Shown here one piece after another: positions 24,121 through 35,535 of a DNA stretch of 64,000 bases. This DNA comes from Siphonodentalium dalli (taxonomy: Eukaryota; Mollusca; Scaphopoda; Gadilida; Siphonodentaliidae): assembly GCA_032622095.1 (NCBI GenBank), contig CP136065.1, forward strand, positions 64,339,094 to 64,403,093, read 5' to 3'. The notes beneath the pieces are model-generated. The model had not been told where the DNA came from and made no database searches. It was given only the letters and a program-made list of their open reading frames with translations. The translations under genes and the position numbers were made by a program. The stretch's first letter is position 1. Each line of letters starts with the position of its first letter.

Positions 24121-24976
24121 TACTATATATTTTGAGACTTCCGTATATATGTGTGTACTTCATAGAATCGAAAACGGCTGCACCGATCGAGACCAAATTT
24201 CGTATATAAGTGTAAAAACTCACTGGGATCGTCGACGTCGCATTTTGGACAAGCTCTGAGCACCGATTCTCCACTCCCAATCATCAAAATAACCGCAAAC
24301 GCCACTTCGGGGGTTAAGGCATCAACGATCTTTATATTGACCATATTCGGAGGTGTTAAGGATTAACGCTCTTTATTACAATCGAAGCTGCTAAACGGCT
24401 ACCCATGCGTAAAATACGGATGCAAAACGAAACGCGGAATGCAATTATCTCGATTAAAAAGGCAGAATGGGTTGTTGTGTCATATATGTCCTAGGAACAG
24501 GGGAATTTTTCATCGGGTCAGTCTTTGAGGGGCGGGTACCATGAATTAATTCATGAAAAAAAAAAATGCGTGTTGTGCTGTCGTTCATAGGAAGGGAATG
24601 GGGGATTTCATCGGGTCAGTTTTTCCGCCCGATAACAATCGAAGCTGCTAAACGGCTACCCATGCGTAAAATACGGATACAAAACGAAACGCGGAATGCA
24701 ATTATCTCGATTACAAAGGCAGAATGGGTTGTTGTGTCATATATGTCCTAGGAACAGGGGAATTTTTCATCGGGTCAATCTTTGAGGGACGGGTACCATG
24801 AATTAATTCATGAAAAACAAAAAATGCGTGATGTGCTGTCGTTCATAGGAAGGGAAGGGGGGATTTCATCGGGTCAGTTTTTCCGCCCGAAAAAAAACTA
24901 AATTAAATACAAACAAAATATTTTTTTAAATGTCATGTTTCTGACCAACCACGCCAGTGGCGGGCTAACCTGCTAG
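24121..24976 (+). mobile_element. Helitron array unit 9 (5' TCTA missing)
   Basis: Follows the previous CTAG with TACTATATATTTTGAG, so the first bases of the usual TCTATACTAT start are lost. It contains a ~290-bp internal tandem duplication around AATCGAAGCTGCTAAACGGC (24379 and 24638) and ends with the CGCCAGTGGCGGG tail and CTAG. Confidence 0.75.
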
Positions 24977-25673
24977 TCTACTATATATTTTGAGAACTAC
25001 CTATATCCATATATATATCTTTTATAGACTCGAAAACGGCTGGACCGATTGGGCTCAAACTTCCCATCTAAGGGTAAAAACCCACGGGAATGGTCGTCGC
25101 GGCGTTTTGGATACGCTCCGAGCACCCATTATCCACTCTCAGTCACAAAAAACGGCACTGTGGGGTTAATCGCGTTGATAATTAAAGAGCGTTCGTATCC
25201 GCAGTGTCGTTGATAAAGAGAGTCTATATACATGACGAGTATAAATACGGCTCCATTGACCGTCTCGAGACGAAATTTCGTACTTAATTTCGTACTTAGG
25301 GATTCCAAGGAACGGGGGAGATTTTTATCGGGTCAGTTTTTCCGCGCGGGGTGACATTGACCTTCAAACGGGTACCCACAAATGATCTATATGTGCGTGT
25401 CCTTTATATATAGACTCGAACCGATTGAGCTCAAACTTGCTACCTACGGGAAGTGTCATGGACGGGTTAAATTGTGACCCCGACCTGACCTTGACCTTGA
25501 TCAAAAATGATCAATTAAAAAATTAAAAAAAATAATTAAAAAAGCCAGTAAATTAAAAAGGCACAATTAACTCATTGAAAAACAAAAAAATTAATTAAAA
25601 AATTAATTAAAAAAATTAATTAAAAATGGTCATGTTTCTGACAATTGCCGCCAGTGGCGGGCTAACCTGCTAG
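24977..25673 (+). mobile_element. Helitron array unit 10 (family Y2)
   Basis: Starts TCTACTATATATTTTGAGAA. Carries GACCTTGACCTTGATC at about 25488 and an AATTAAAAA-rich stretch, then GCCGCCAGTGGCGGG-CTAACCTG-CTAG. Confidence 0.8.
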
Positions 25674-26449
25674 TCTACCATATATTTTGAAACTTCCGTA
25701 TATATATCCATATGTCCTTTATAGACTCGAAAACGGCTCGACCGATTGAGCCCAAACTTGCTATCTAAGGATAAAAAGCCACAGGCAGTGCACTCGGACC
25801 ATTCGCGAGCCCGTGCGACCACTCATTCGCCCTTCAACTTCCACCGTAATGGGGATTGATGGGTTAATCGCGTGATAATTAATGAGCGTTTGTATCTGAG
25901 GCGTCGCTATTAAAGAGCGCTTATATACTTTAGTGATAATACGGCATTTGACCGTCTCGAAAACTGGGGATATCGAGACGAAATTTCGTACTAAGGGGTT
26001 CCAAATGACGGGGGAGATTTTCGTCTGGTCAATTTGTCCGCCCGAGGTGACCTTCGCCTTGAAAAGGTACCCACAGGGCGATATCTCGGTAGTCAGCGGT
26101 GACATCAATGCGCAATTTGTTATGTATGGTCAACTCGGGACGGGAAATATTTTTGTCGGGTTATTTTATCCACCCAACATGACCTTGACACGGGTAACTG
26201 CAAATGACCTTGGGCGATATTTCGGACATTAGCGGTGGCATCGACGTGAAATTTGGAATCTATGATCAACTCGGGACGGGGAATATTTTTGTCGGGTTAT
26301 TTTGTCCACCCAACATGACCTTGAAACGGGTACCCGCAAATGATAGCATGCTGTCGGCGTGCCTGTACGGGGTTACCTTGAAACACAAAAATTAATGGAT
26401 CGACCAAAGCCATGGGACCAATCCCGCCAGTGGCGGGCTAATCTGCTAG
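25674..26449 (+). mobile_element. Helitron array unit 11 (last)
   Basis: Starts TCTACCATATATTTTGAAAC and ends CCCGCCAGTGGCGGG-CTAATCTG-CTAG, followed by the target T at 26450. A ~130-bp block around CAACTCGGGACGGGAAATAT is duplicated (26130 and 26265). The same tail without the body occurs at 36537-36636. Confidence 0.85.
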
Positions 26450-27291
26450 TAATATATACATGAGCCATTCTAATGAATGAATGAATATATGTATCTCTTA
26501 AATAGATTGATATAAATATACTTTTAATGCTTTCTTCTATATGTATATGTGTTGCTAGATCATTATAGGAATGCCCTGATTTCCATCTCCATATAAATAT
26601 GACAGTTAAGAAGATATAATTGTTCAAGTGACTTAATTCGGTCACCATTTGTCGAGATTGTGAAATTGGTATGTCAAAAACTCCTTAGAACGACATGATG
26701 AGGGCCTGGGAGATGACTATATATAACTTTGTTGGTTATCGGCGAATTGAACAATCTTATAAATGCTAGTGAATCTCCTCTCGCCATCCATGACCCAAAT
26801 GACCCCAAATGTGATTTAATTCATCATTAGAGAAGAACGTGCATGAATTTGGTGGAATCGGTGCTAAATATATTTGTATCAACTTTGGTGCAACTCCCCT
26901 CATGCCACTTTTGTCATATTTAAACCACGTCTATTAGACTCATGCATGCACTATATAATGGAGATGATTATATATAAGTTTGGTGGTAATCAGCAACTAA
27001 ACTAATTCTTATCATAGTTATTACCCTCCCCAATCTTTATTTCCTCGTATCACGGAGAAAAATAATATATCAATTTGGTCGAAATCTGTGCTAAAAATAG
27101 CCCCCCCCCCCCCCCCTGACACCAACAACGTCGCATTAGAAAATTTTAACCCGCACCATTATCTTACTCGTAAAAGGTTACCCCTGTTAGACCGCCTTGG
27201 TGCCATCTCGATTGTACCCTTAAAGTGATATATACAACACGGACAGATATTCGCAAATATTTGATTCATTGTATCATTTGAGAAGAACGTG
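26450..27291 (-). repeat. Native HelX segment after the array, with satellite monomers
   Basis: Resumes HelX sequence: ATGAGCCATTCTAATG continues what follows GTGTTAT at 47170. Contains degenerate ~148-bp monomers and a 16-base C run at 27101-27116. No gene. Confidence 0.7.
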
Positions 27292-27683
27292 AACTTGAAA
27301 TTTGCTATGTGAATGTATCTTGCCCCTGATACGAATTTTATCGGGTCGCCGAGCCCGTGCGACGCCAGCTTCGCGCATGCGCAGACCAGATCTCGGAAAC
27401 TGGTGGAGCTATCGACTTGAAATTTTGTTTTTGAATAGCCCGGACAACGTCGGGCTGGGTAGACCTATCGACTTGAAATTTGGTTTTTGAATAGCCCGGA
27501 CAACGTCGGGCTCATCGGCTAGTCTATACTATGTATTTTGAGACTTCCGTGTGTGTGTACTTTATAGAATCGAAAACGACTGCACCCATCGAGCTCAAAT
27601 TTCGTATATAAGTGTAAAAACCCACGAACACCGTAGTTGTCGCGTTTTTGAATAGCCCGGACAACGTCGGGCTCATCGGCTAG
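27292..27683 (+). mobile_element. Truncated Y1 Helitron plus a 161-bp deletion derivative
   Basis: 27292-27522 is a 5'-truncated Y1 element ending in GGGCTCATCGG and CTAG. 27523-27683 follows directly. It has a complete TCTATACTATGTATTTTGAG start joined to the Y1 tail and CTAG, and is only 161 bp long. The join lies at GTCGCGTTTTTGAATAGCCC. Confidence 0.75.
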
Positions 27684-28455
27684 TCTATTATATATTTTGG
27701 AAGATCTGTTTGTGTGTGTGTTTGTGTGTAATCGATGAACTCGAAAACGGCCGACCCGATTTCGATGAAACTTGGTATGTGGTGGTATTTTCGGCCGGGG
27801 GTGACATAGGCCTATTGATTTTCAGATCCGACGTGCCGAGGTCAAATCTGTTTTTACGCTGTGTTACGGGACTTTCATTTGAGTTCGGTGCTTACAAATC
27901 GATTCGAAACAGCGCGAATAATAAAATGCCAGTCATAATAATGACACTGTGAGAATATTTCGTGTTTCCTCTTTCCAACGATATATAATGCGTATGTATT
28001 CGTTTTAGTTATCTGCCTCAATTATCAAGAAGAAGTGGTACTATCTTCCATCAGGATAAAAACAATGCGTAACTTCTATGACGTCGTTAGAGGTCATAAC
28101 GTTAGATCACGTTAACGCTTAACCGGCCGATGCATTTGACTGTTTCAGACGTCTTGGCGATATCTCGGGCACCGATGGTAATTTATCTTTACGTTGAAAC
28201 TTGATAATTAATGAGCGTGTGTATATGAGGCGCGTTTATATACTTGAGTGGAAATCAAATCGGGTTAAACTGGCGGATTTTTACGGACGAAATTTGATGC
28301 ATAGGGTATCTCGGTATCCGCTTGGCCGATTTCCCGGTATCCGCTGGGCCGATTTCCACCATTTTTGGGGTGTTGGTGTTTGACCCCACCTGACCTTGAC
28401 CTTCAAAATGGTCAATTCAAGGTCAAAGCCCGGACGAAGTCGGGTCACCTTCTAG
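27684..28455 (+). mobile_element. Complete non-autonomous Helitron (family Z), second copy
   Basis: Starts TCTATTATATATTTTGGAAG and ends GCCCGGACGAAGTCGGGTCA, then CCTT and CTAG, followed by T. The ends match 1041-1968 but it lies on the opposite strand. It sits directly behind the preceding CTAG, so it also joined head-to-tail. Confidence 0.85.
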
Positions 28456-29563
28456 TTATATAAAATTTATGAAAATTGGCGTGTATACAAATTCGTATCA
28501 AATTTAGGGCCACCATTGCATATCTGTCACCCAAAAGGCACCAATTTGGCGCATTTAATCCACACGATTAGATTATTCGTATCACGGAGAAGAATATGTA
28601 TCAATCAGGTGGAAATCGCCGCTAAACATATTGTTTATCAATGTTTGTGTCCCTCTCACCCTCTAGGCACCCCTGATTCGAATTGCCCCACTTTTGACAT
28701 CATTAAACCACACAATTAGACTCCTGATATCATGGAGATTATTATTTGTAAGTTTGGTGCTAATCCCCGACTAAACAAATTTTTATCAAATTTAGTGGCC
28801 ACCCCAATCCACCCCATCTCTCACCGAAGCAGCACTAATATGATGTCTTTAAAATCACACGATTAGATTCCTCATATCATGGATAAGAATGTGTATCAAT
28901 TTGGTGGAAATTGTCGCTAAAAATATTGTGTATCAATTTTGGTACCCCTCTCCCTTTCAGTGCACCCCTGACTCGAATGACGCCACTTTTGACAGCTTTA
29001 AACCACGCCATTAGACACCTCATACCATGCGGATGAATTTGTATAAGTTTCGTGGCAATCGGCGACTAAACCAATTCTTATCAGATTCAGTACCCCCCAC
29101 CGCCCCGCCCCAAATCTCTCATCCCAACGACACCAATTTGGCGTCTTTAAATCACACAATAAGATTTCTTGTATCATGGAGAAGATCTCAGAAGAATGTG
29201 CATCAATTTGGTGGAATTCGGCGCTAAAATTATTTTTGATCAATTTTGGTGCCCCTCTCCCCTTCCGGCATCCCTGGCACGAACGGTGCGACTTTTGACA
29301 TAATTAAACCACACCATTAGATTCCTCATATTATGGGGATGATTATATATAAGTTTGGTGGCAATCGGCGACAAATTTGCTTTCTGCCCCTCCCTCTTTT
29401 CTGCCCCTGACAACAACGGCGTCACTTTAGAAAATTCTAACCCTCGCCATTATCTTTCTCGTAAAAAGTTACCCCTATTAGACCCCTTTTGTGCCATCTA
29501 GGTGGTCCCCTGTGAATTTCTATAGAACACAGACAGACATACATTCGAAAATATAGAAATAGA
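28456..29563. repeat. ~148-bp satellite monomers in HelX
   Basis: CACACGATTAGATT-type landmarks recur at about 28560, 28708, 28856, 29004, 29152 and 29309, close to 148 bp apart. Each monomer has TATCATGGAGAAGAATRTG, AATTTGGTGGAAAT, CGGCGCTAAA and GCACCCCTGACTCGAAYG-like parts. Two subtypes alternate (GGTGGCAATCGGCGACTAAA versus GGTGGAAATCGGCGCTAAAA). The same array is at 47310-48500. Confidence 0.8.
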
Positions 29564-29740
29564 TTCAACCGGTTGTTCAATAAACAAAAAAAACAAAAAA
29601 ACAAAACCGTTTAGAAAGTATACCAAGTAACGTGATTTTCCAATAGCCTTAACTTCTGGATTCACAAAAGATTACCTTTATGTTTATATACTGGACATCT
29701 TATTCCTATCTCCCAGTACGGTGATTGATTATCTCATTTG
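29564..29740. other. No feature recognised
   Basis: AT-rich flank between HelX and the hairpin-module element. Includes a poly-A tract with C interruptions near 29585. Confidence 0.4.
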
Positions 29741-30210
29741 GTATATGTGACCCGCCATATCAAATCCAGTCGTAAATCGAGATTTGTTTACCCTGTGCCA
29801 ATGCATTCTCTTATATATGCGAGTCGACCATAGGTCGCCTCGCATATATAAGAGAATGCATTGGCCTAACAATTTTTTATCATTTTTTTTAAATAAATGT
29901 TTATTACAATTTTTAGGACATAAAATAAAAAACATCCATTACCCTGCAGGGAGCCCCACACATATATAGAAGCATATAGAAGAGTGTCGTCTGCTCATGT
30001 TTGTCTGGGGCTCTGTATGGGTGAAATTATAAAATTGTTAAAGAATACAAGAAAAAATTATTAAAATTGTAAAAAATTGTTAGGCCAATGCATTCTCTTA
30101 TATATGCGAGGCGACCTATGGTCGACTCGCATATATAAGAGAATGCATTGCCACAGGGTAAAAAAATCCCGACTTACGACTGGATTTGATATGGCGGGTC
30201 ACATATATAC
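29741..30210. mobile_element. Hairpin-module element with ~120-bp inverted ends
   Basis: The outer repeat GTATATGTGACCCGCCATAT...CCAGTCGTAA recurs inverted at the right end. Just inside each end is a ~66-bp hairpin (about 29798-29864 and 30085-30150) made of CCAATGCATTCTCTTATATA and its complement around GTCGACCATAGGTCGCC. The two hairpins are inverted copies of each other, so the element folds at two levels. The 220-bp middle is AT-rich. No gene. Confidence 0.85.
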
Positions 30211-30840
30211 AATCAAAACCAGGCGTGTTTCAGTTATTTAGTTTCCTCGCCGCGTTTTGGACTTACTGTACGCTAATTTCATTATTTGGGGTTGTTTGTA
30301 TCGATGTCTGATATTAATGTGAACTCTATTTTCGGGATAGGGGTCACATATTTTGGTGACGATGACATGTTGCTTTCTGTGGGTTCAAAATAAGTCTGGA
30401 ATTCGCTGGAGGGGGTGAAGGTTTGCCATCGGTTTTCCCTCCTAGCTCCCTTACAATCTTCCCAAAACCGTTGCATGTACAGACATTTGAGTTTAACTGT
30501 TATCCTTTATGTCTTAAAAGAGGATGCCCGATTCATCTGTTTTAAATTGGTCGAGATTTGTATTACTCGCGTAACTGAAAACCTCACCCATTTAATTTAT
30601 AAACGCCCCCGGTGTATACTGTTCTACAGATTTTAGAAAGCTGTGGTCCACGGGGCATTTTATAAATAGATAATGGGGCTTTCCGGTTATTTTGGGACGC
30701 ATTAAAGTTGTACTGTGACCCAGAGCCCGGTAAAAGCTGTAGTTGGAATTTCAATTTCGTTTATTTATTGTCGTTGATTTGGTTTGTGATAAGCTATGCC
30801 AATTACAAATAGAATGAAAAATATAATTTGTAAAATGCGT
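30211..30840. other. No gene assigned; one possible short frame
   Basis: A minus-strand 64-codon frame at 30282-30476 begins MQRFWEDCKGARRENRWQTF and has fairly balanced composition. I recognise no domain and no neighbouring exon. It could be a relic of a mobile element or chance. Confidence 0.3.
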
Positions 30841-31245
30841 AAGTCAATTGATACGTGTTGTCTGAGTGTAGTCTGAGACAGCCGAGTCATCCACCGGTTC
30901 TTTAATTAGGTGCTGATCGGCGTGACAGTTTGCTGTAGATCCCCTATTTGCGGAGATATTTGCGAAAGTCCCCGAATTCGCGGAGATCCCTAAAATGGTC
31001 GAAATGTGTTGATTTTAATGAGGGAACGGTGCGTATATCTCAATTGATACATATTTTAAAGAGGTTAGTCGGATACAGCCGAGTCCGCCACGGTTAGTTA
31101 ATTGGTGATGATCGGTGTGACAATTTGCAGTAGGTCCCTATTTGCGGAGGTCCCCGAATTCGCGGAGTTCCCCTAAAATGATCAAAATATGTTGATTTTA
31201 ATGAGGGAACGGGTGCGTATATGTCAATTGATACATATTTTTAAC
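30841..31245. repeat. Tandem duplication, ~185-bp unit
   Basis: Two diverged direct copies share ACAGCCGAGTC, GATCGGYGTGACA, CCCCGAATTCGCGGAG and TGTTGATTTTAATGAGGGAA. Each ends TCAATTGATACATATTTT. A third partial start lies near 30841. Confidence 0.75.
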
Positions 31246-31449
31246 AAATAACGACACGATCATCATAATAATGGTTTGTTCTATCAATCATATCATAATC
31301 ATCGTCATAATAATAATACGGAACAAGTCTTGCGACTTTTCGTCCAATAACATTATTTGCAATGTTTGTTTACAAATATATGTATCGTCATTCGATATTT
31401 ACCTGTGAGTCACTTGCACATATTACTAACTAATTCTTGTCGTCGAACT

Positions 31450-31915
31450 CGTATTTTATATAACAGAAGAATGAGTCTATGTATATTTTGAATTGATCGA
31501 GTGTTGGAGCCTCAATAGCGAAGTCTGGCAGAGAGTTCCAGCTATTTACCACCCTCTGAGTGAAGAAATATTTTCCCATGGCCTTGTTAACAATGGGCAT
31601 CTGTAGCTTTTTATTATGTCCTCTTGTTCTTCCTGATTAATGTCTTTCCAATAGGTCACAGGCATTGATATTGTAATACCATTCAATAGTTTATATACCT
31701 CGATTAGATCTCCTCTAAATCTTCGATATTTTAAAGACATCAGATTGAGTCGTATCATTCGGTCTCGGTATAGTATAGAGTTTTGATTTGACGAACTAGT
31801 TTCGTTGCTTTTCTTTGTATTTCTCTAACACAATGCTTTGAAATTTGTGATGTGGGCTCCATGCAGAGTTACAGTATTCGATGATAGGTCTCACCATGCT
31901 TATGTAGAGCGATTA
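31450..31915 (-). pseudogene. LINE reverse-transcriptase C-terminal remnant (CR1/L2/Jockey-like)
   Basis: The minus strand encodes, in three shifted frames, parts that occur in order at the C-terminus of many non-LTR reverse transcriptases: RPIIEYCNSAWSPH, then IQRKATKLV, then RRFRGDLIEVYKLLNG, then TRGHNKKL, then FFTQRVVNSWNSLP and APTLDQFKIYID. At least two frameshifts and a stop break it, and the upstream polymerase and endonuclease domains are missing. It is therefore a dead, 5'-truncated copy. The clade cannot be fixed from this part alone. Confidence 0.85.
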
Positions 31916-34014
31916 GAACGTGTCGATGTCCAAGTTCGTGAAAGTTCTATTGACTATGCCGATGATTCGAGAAGCTTTATTGTTTTAGGATGTTGTAGGA
32001 AGGCTAATCTGGTCGTGTCAAATTGAGCTATAGCGATGGGATATCTCGCAGGACAACACATTTCGGGTTTTCGTGGGGTGTGTATTCGTTGGATGTCTTA
32101 TAGTTGCAGTATGTAACTATTATGACCGCGTTAGTTGCGTTCGATGTTTAGGTATGAACAATGGCGGGGCCATGCACACTTGAAGATGTTATGGCGGGAA
32201 CACAATTTTGTATCCGCATTTAGAAGCTTTCTGGTTTGGTGAATGAGAAACCTGCAGTAATAAGCCGTAGTTTTTTGTAATAATTTGAAGGATTAGTTGT
32301 TTTAACGGAATTCTGAGGCGGTGAATTCATGTAACCAATATATTTTATATTATAATTTATATTTATGGCTAATAATATGATCTTGAGGGCGTTACCATTT
32401 CTGACTATGGTTTTCTTGTTAATTATATGTTATCATTTTTTTTGTACAGCCATTATTTATAGTCAGTGAATGGCGCGCACATCACGTGGCCTTTCGTCGG
32501 CAAATATCATTGATAAAGTTGGCATTTAAGCGACGTTTTATGGTCAGATTCTCGAAGCGGCTTCAAGCACTTAGCTAACAACAGACTTTCACTCCAGAAA
32601 TTATAGGCTATGGTTAAGATAGAGAGAACGAGAGAGAGAGAGAGAAAGAAAGAGGAGAGAAGAGAGAAGAACAAGAGAGTAGATAAAGAGAAAGAGAGGG
32701 GAGATATAGCGTGATGGTAAACACATTCTCTATTACCGAAGTCGCTCGATTTTTTCCAGCTGTTTCGATGTTCTCGCAGAAGTGGAAAAAACGCTCTTTA
32801 TTAAGATAATATACGGAATAGACTAACATTGAACGCTCTTTAATTATAATGTCAAAACTATTACATGCACCAGGTGGAAAATTCCAACTTACAATTCCAA
32901 CTCAAGGGAATGAAAGCGGAATTTCCAAAAGTGTATATGGTTCAATGAGGGGGCAGTTGGGACTTGGAACTTTCAAGTCGCACTCTGGAGATCTTCTATA
33001 ACCACATCAGACCTTCATCTAAACCCCTTCGTCACTGGCGCCATCTTGAAGATAGTTGTCATCCCATAATGTTTATGACCTTCCCCGTGATCGTGTTATT
33101 GGGGTCACGGATATCAGGTGAGATGGACCATCGGTGTGGTATCTGTGGATGGGTTATAGTTTCGAATTACGTTGCTCTATCTGTGAGACCAGGTGAAAGT
33201 TAATTAGAAGGAACTGACCACTTGAGGCGAATAGGAGGTAAGTGGCACTTTTGTATACCTAAAGCACAGATACAGAGGCCGTTACGAAGCCAGTAATCAG
33301 GGGAAAGTAAGTTATACCAATAATAATCAGAGATGAATCACATAGAGGGTCTTTAAAGGTACGGGTGGCCTTCGCGATGGGTATCGCTGTTAGTTAAAAT
33401 AGTCATAAATATATCGTGTAAATAACATGTTACTGTAGTTCATATTCTGTGTTAAGTAAACAAACAGTACCCAAAGAATGTGCTATAAGCAAGACACTCA
33501 ACACCGGGGAGACACCACTAATGGAACTTTGGTTAAAAACTGCCGCCATGTTGTTTACAACATACCGGTAAAGCCTTCGCTAATTCTCGCCACTCTAGAT
33601 TTCGGTTTATAGAATGGGTCACTGTGAACAAATCTCTTAAAAATATCACAACGATGTTTAATGTGTTGCTTATCGCACACCCTGTATGTGCTGCATATAA
33701 ACAAACAATCGGCTCAGACAAGTTTTTTGTGTGAATAATATCGCATTTATACTATCAGTATAACTATACTTTAGTATATATTTGAGGAAATGTTCATAAT
33801 TTGGTAAGTTTTATTTCTAAATTATAACCTACAACGAAAGCCATCCGTGCCATTAAGCTGGTGATTCATTAATTCTGAACATGGTTCATGTTTAAAAATT
33901 ATCCAGCTCGTCCCACATCCTTTTTTTTTTTTGTGTGTGTGTGTACGAAACAAGTAAATTAATATATCTACCGTAGCTATAACCAACATGATGCATACAT
34001 GAGGTATTGGAGAT
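31916..34014. other. No gene; purine-rich microsatellite inside
   Basis: Holds a purine-only tract of GA/GAAA repeats at about 32616-32705. The rest is AT-rich with short frames (32964-33203 plus, 33533-33721 minus) that show no recognisable domain. Confidence 0.45.
32616..32705. repeat. (GA)n purine tract
   Basis: About 90 bases of almost pure A and G with AGAGAGAGAGAAAGAAAGAG texture. A shorter relative is at 61453-61500. Confidence 0.9.
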
Positions 34015-34625
34015 AGAAGAGGCGCCCATTCGTGTATTTTCAAAAAAATATCGATTATCAGATTTGTCATGTGGTTCACTAGAGAGTTTGACAGGAAGTA
34101 TTTGCATAAACACTGCATTATCTAGCTTAGTATACCAACTAGGGTACACACTCGGTATGCTATCATGGATGTCTGCTAGAAAATAAATAAAATATTTTAT
34201 TTTTAGTTTTTTTTTATGGCCATTATGTTGTTTTATGGTGCCTTTTACTAAACAAAAAATAGTTCTTCAAATGGCTACCAAAAAAACTACAAAATAAAAT
34301 GAAGACTTTCTGATTTATTTTCTTGCAGACAGTCATAATTTCATATAGTAGACCGAGTGTGTATCCTATAGTTGGTATAATAAGATAGATAATGCAGTGG
34401 TTTTTGCAAATACTTCCTGTCAAACTCTCTGGTGACCTATCTGACTTTTTTTTTAAATTACTTTTGTTTGTACATAATTCAATCATATCTCACACACTGT
34501 GAGGGTAAACATGTGTTGTTATAATACTATAGCATACATTGGTTATAAAGGAAAATTATTTTTCCTTCAAATTGATACATGTAGTTAGAAATTGAGAGTG
34601 TTTGAAAATTCACGAACTATAACCA
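34015..34625. repeat. Large fold-back (inverted repeat) element
   Basis: The left arm at about 34015-34190 and right arm at about 34310-34625 are inverted to each other. Landmarks are TTCGTGTATTTTC with GAAAATTCACGAA, GAGAGTTTGACAGGAAGTAT with ACTTCCTGTCAAACTCTCTG, and TAGTATACCAACTAGGGTAC with ATCCTATAGTTGGTATAATA. The right arm contains an extra segment. A half copy lies at 6172-6560. Class unknown. Confidence 0.65.
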
Positions 34626-34693
34626 TAGTTTGAAAAGTTGTGAAGATTGATTACTCTATACTGTTTGGCAAACTTACAAATATTGATCATGAT

Positions 34694-35340
34694 AAAATGT
34701 ATGCTCATGCAAATATAGAATACTGTCACATAACTATATCACGTGTACGTGTATTTAATCGATGCATACTAAATACATGGTAGAGTGAGCTATAGTAAAA
34801 CTATAGTTGAGTATAGAGGCACTTCAATGTGGGCATTGTTCTACCACGAAACCATGATAAAGACATGCATCGTACATTAAATGTATAGTAGTAAAACGAT
34901 GCTTTAACCCTTTCAGTGCCAAGTCCGATTTTTGTATCAACCCATATTTCCTTGATCATGTTTCAAATTTATTGATTATAATAATGTGATACATCGATGG
35001 AAAGAGCTCTTATGTATGTAGTACCCACCCACCAACCCATCCCGCCTCCCACAGTATCTTATGCGCCGCATAAGATACTATGGGAGGCGGGATGGGGTGG
35101 TGGTGGGTACTACATACCTAGGTGCGCCTGGTCATGAGAAAATGTATGCTCATGCAAATATAGAATACTGTCACAGAACTATATCACTTGTACGTGTAGT
35201 TAACCGATGTATAATAAATACATGGTATAGTGAGCTATAGTAAAACTACAGTTGAGTATAGAGGCTCTTCAACCATGATAAAGACATGCATCGTACATTA
35301 AATGTATAGTAGTAAAACGATGCTTTAACTCTTTCAGTGC
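34694..35340. repeat. ~445-bp direct duplication carrying palindromes
   Basis: AAAATGTATGCTCATGCAAA starts near 34694 and again near 35138. Each copy runs on through AAAGACATGCATCGTACATT to a TTAA-CYCTTTCAGTGCC element end. Between the copies lies a ~108-bp palindrome (35011-35118, arms GTAGTACCCACC and GGTGGGTACTAC). The second copy lacks a ~20-bp piece found in the first. Confidence 0.8.
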
Positions 35341-35535
35341 CAAGTCCGATTTTTGTATCAACCCATATTTCCTTGATCATTTTTCAAATTTATTGATTAT
35401 AATAATGTGATACATTGATGGAAAGAGCTCTTAGAGCTCTTTCCATCAATGTATCACATTATTATAATCAATAAATTTGAAAAATGATCAAGGAAATATG
35501 GGTTGATACAAAAATCGGACTTGGCACTGAAACGG
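35329..35535. mobile_element. Perfectly folded piggyBac-like palindrome
   Basis: Two ~103-bp arms are almost exact reverse complements, meeting at AGAGCTCTTAGAGCTCT. The ends CTCTTTCAGTGCCAAGTCC and, inverted, CCGTTTCAGTGCCAAGTCC are flanked by TTAA (35325-35328 and 35536-35539). The single-arm copy at 34908 starts CCCTTTCAGTGCC. TTAA plus CCCTTT ends indicate piggyBac-like elements. Its lack of a spacer suggests recent formation, since long spacer-free palindromes are unstable. Confidence 0.85.

Larger units (their letters stand above)
16485..29563 (-). mobile_element. Large Helitron (family X) split by nested Helitrons
   Basis: On the minus strand it starts TCTATTTCTATATTTTCGAA near 29563 and ends GCCGGGTAACCCTACTAG at 16485. 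The flanking bases are A (5') and T (3'). A second copy starts at 46571 with the 3' end CCGGGTAACCCTGCTAG. Its native sequence is 16485-17256, 26450-27291 and 28456-29563. The rest is later insertions. Much of it consists of ~148-bp repeats. Non-autonomous Helitrons with central tandem repeats are known from bivalves (the pearl/HINE group). No Rep/helicase frame is present. Confidence 0.75.
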
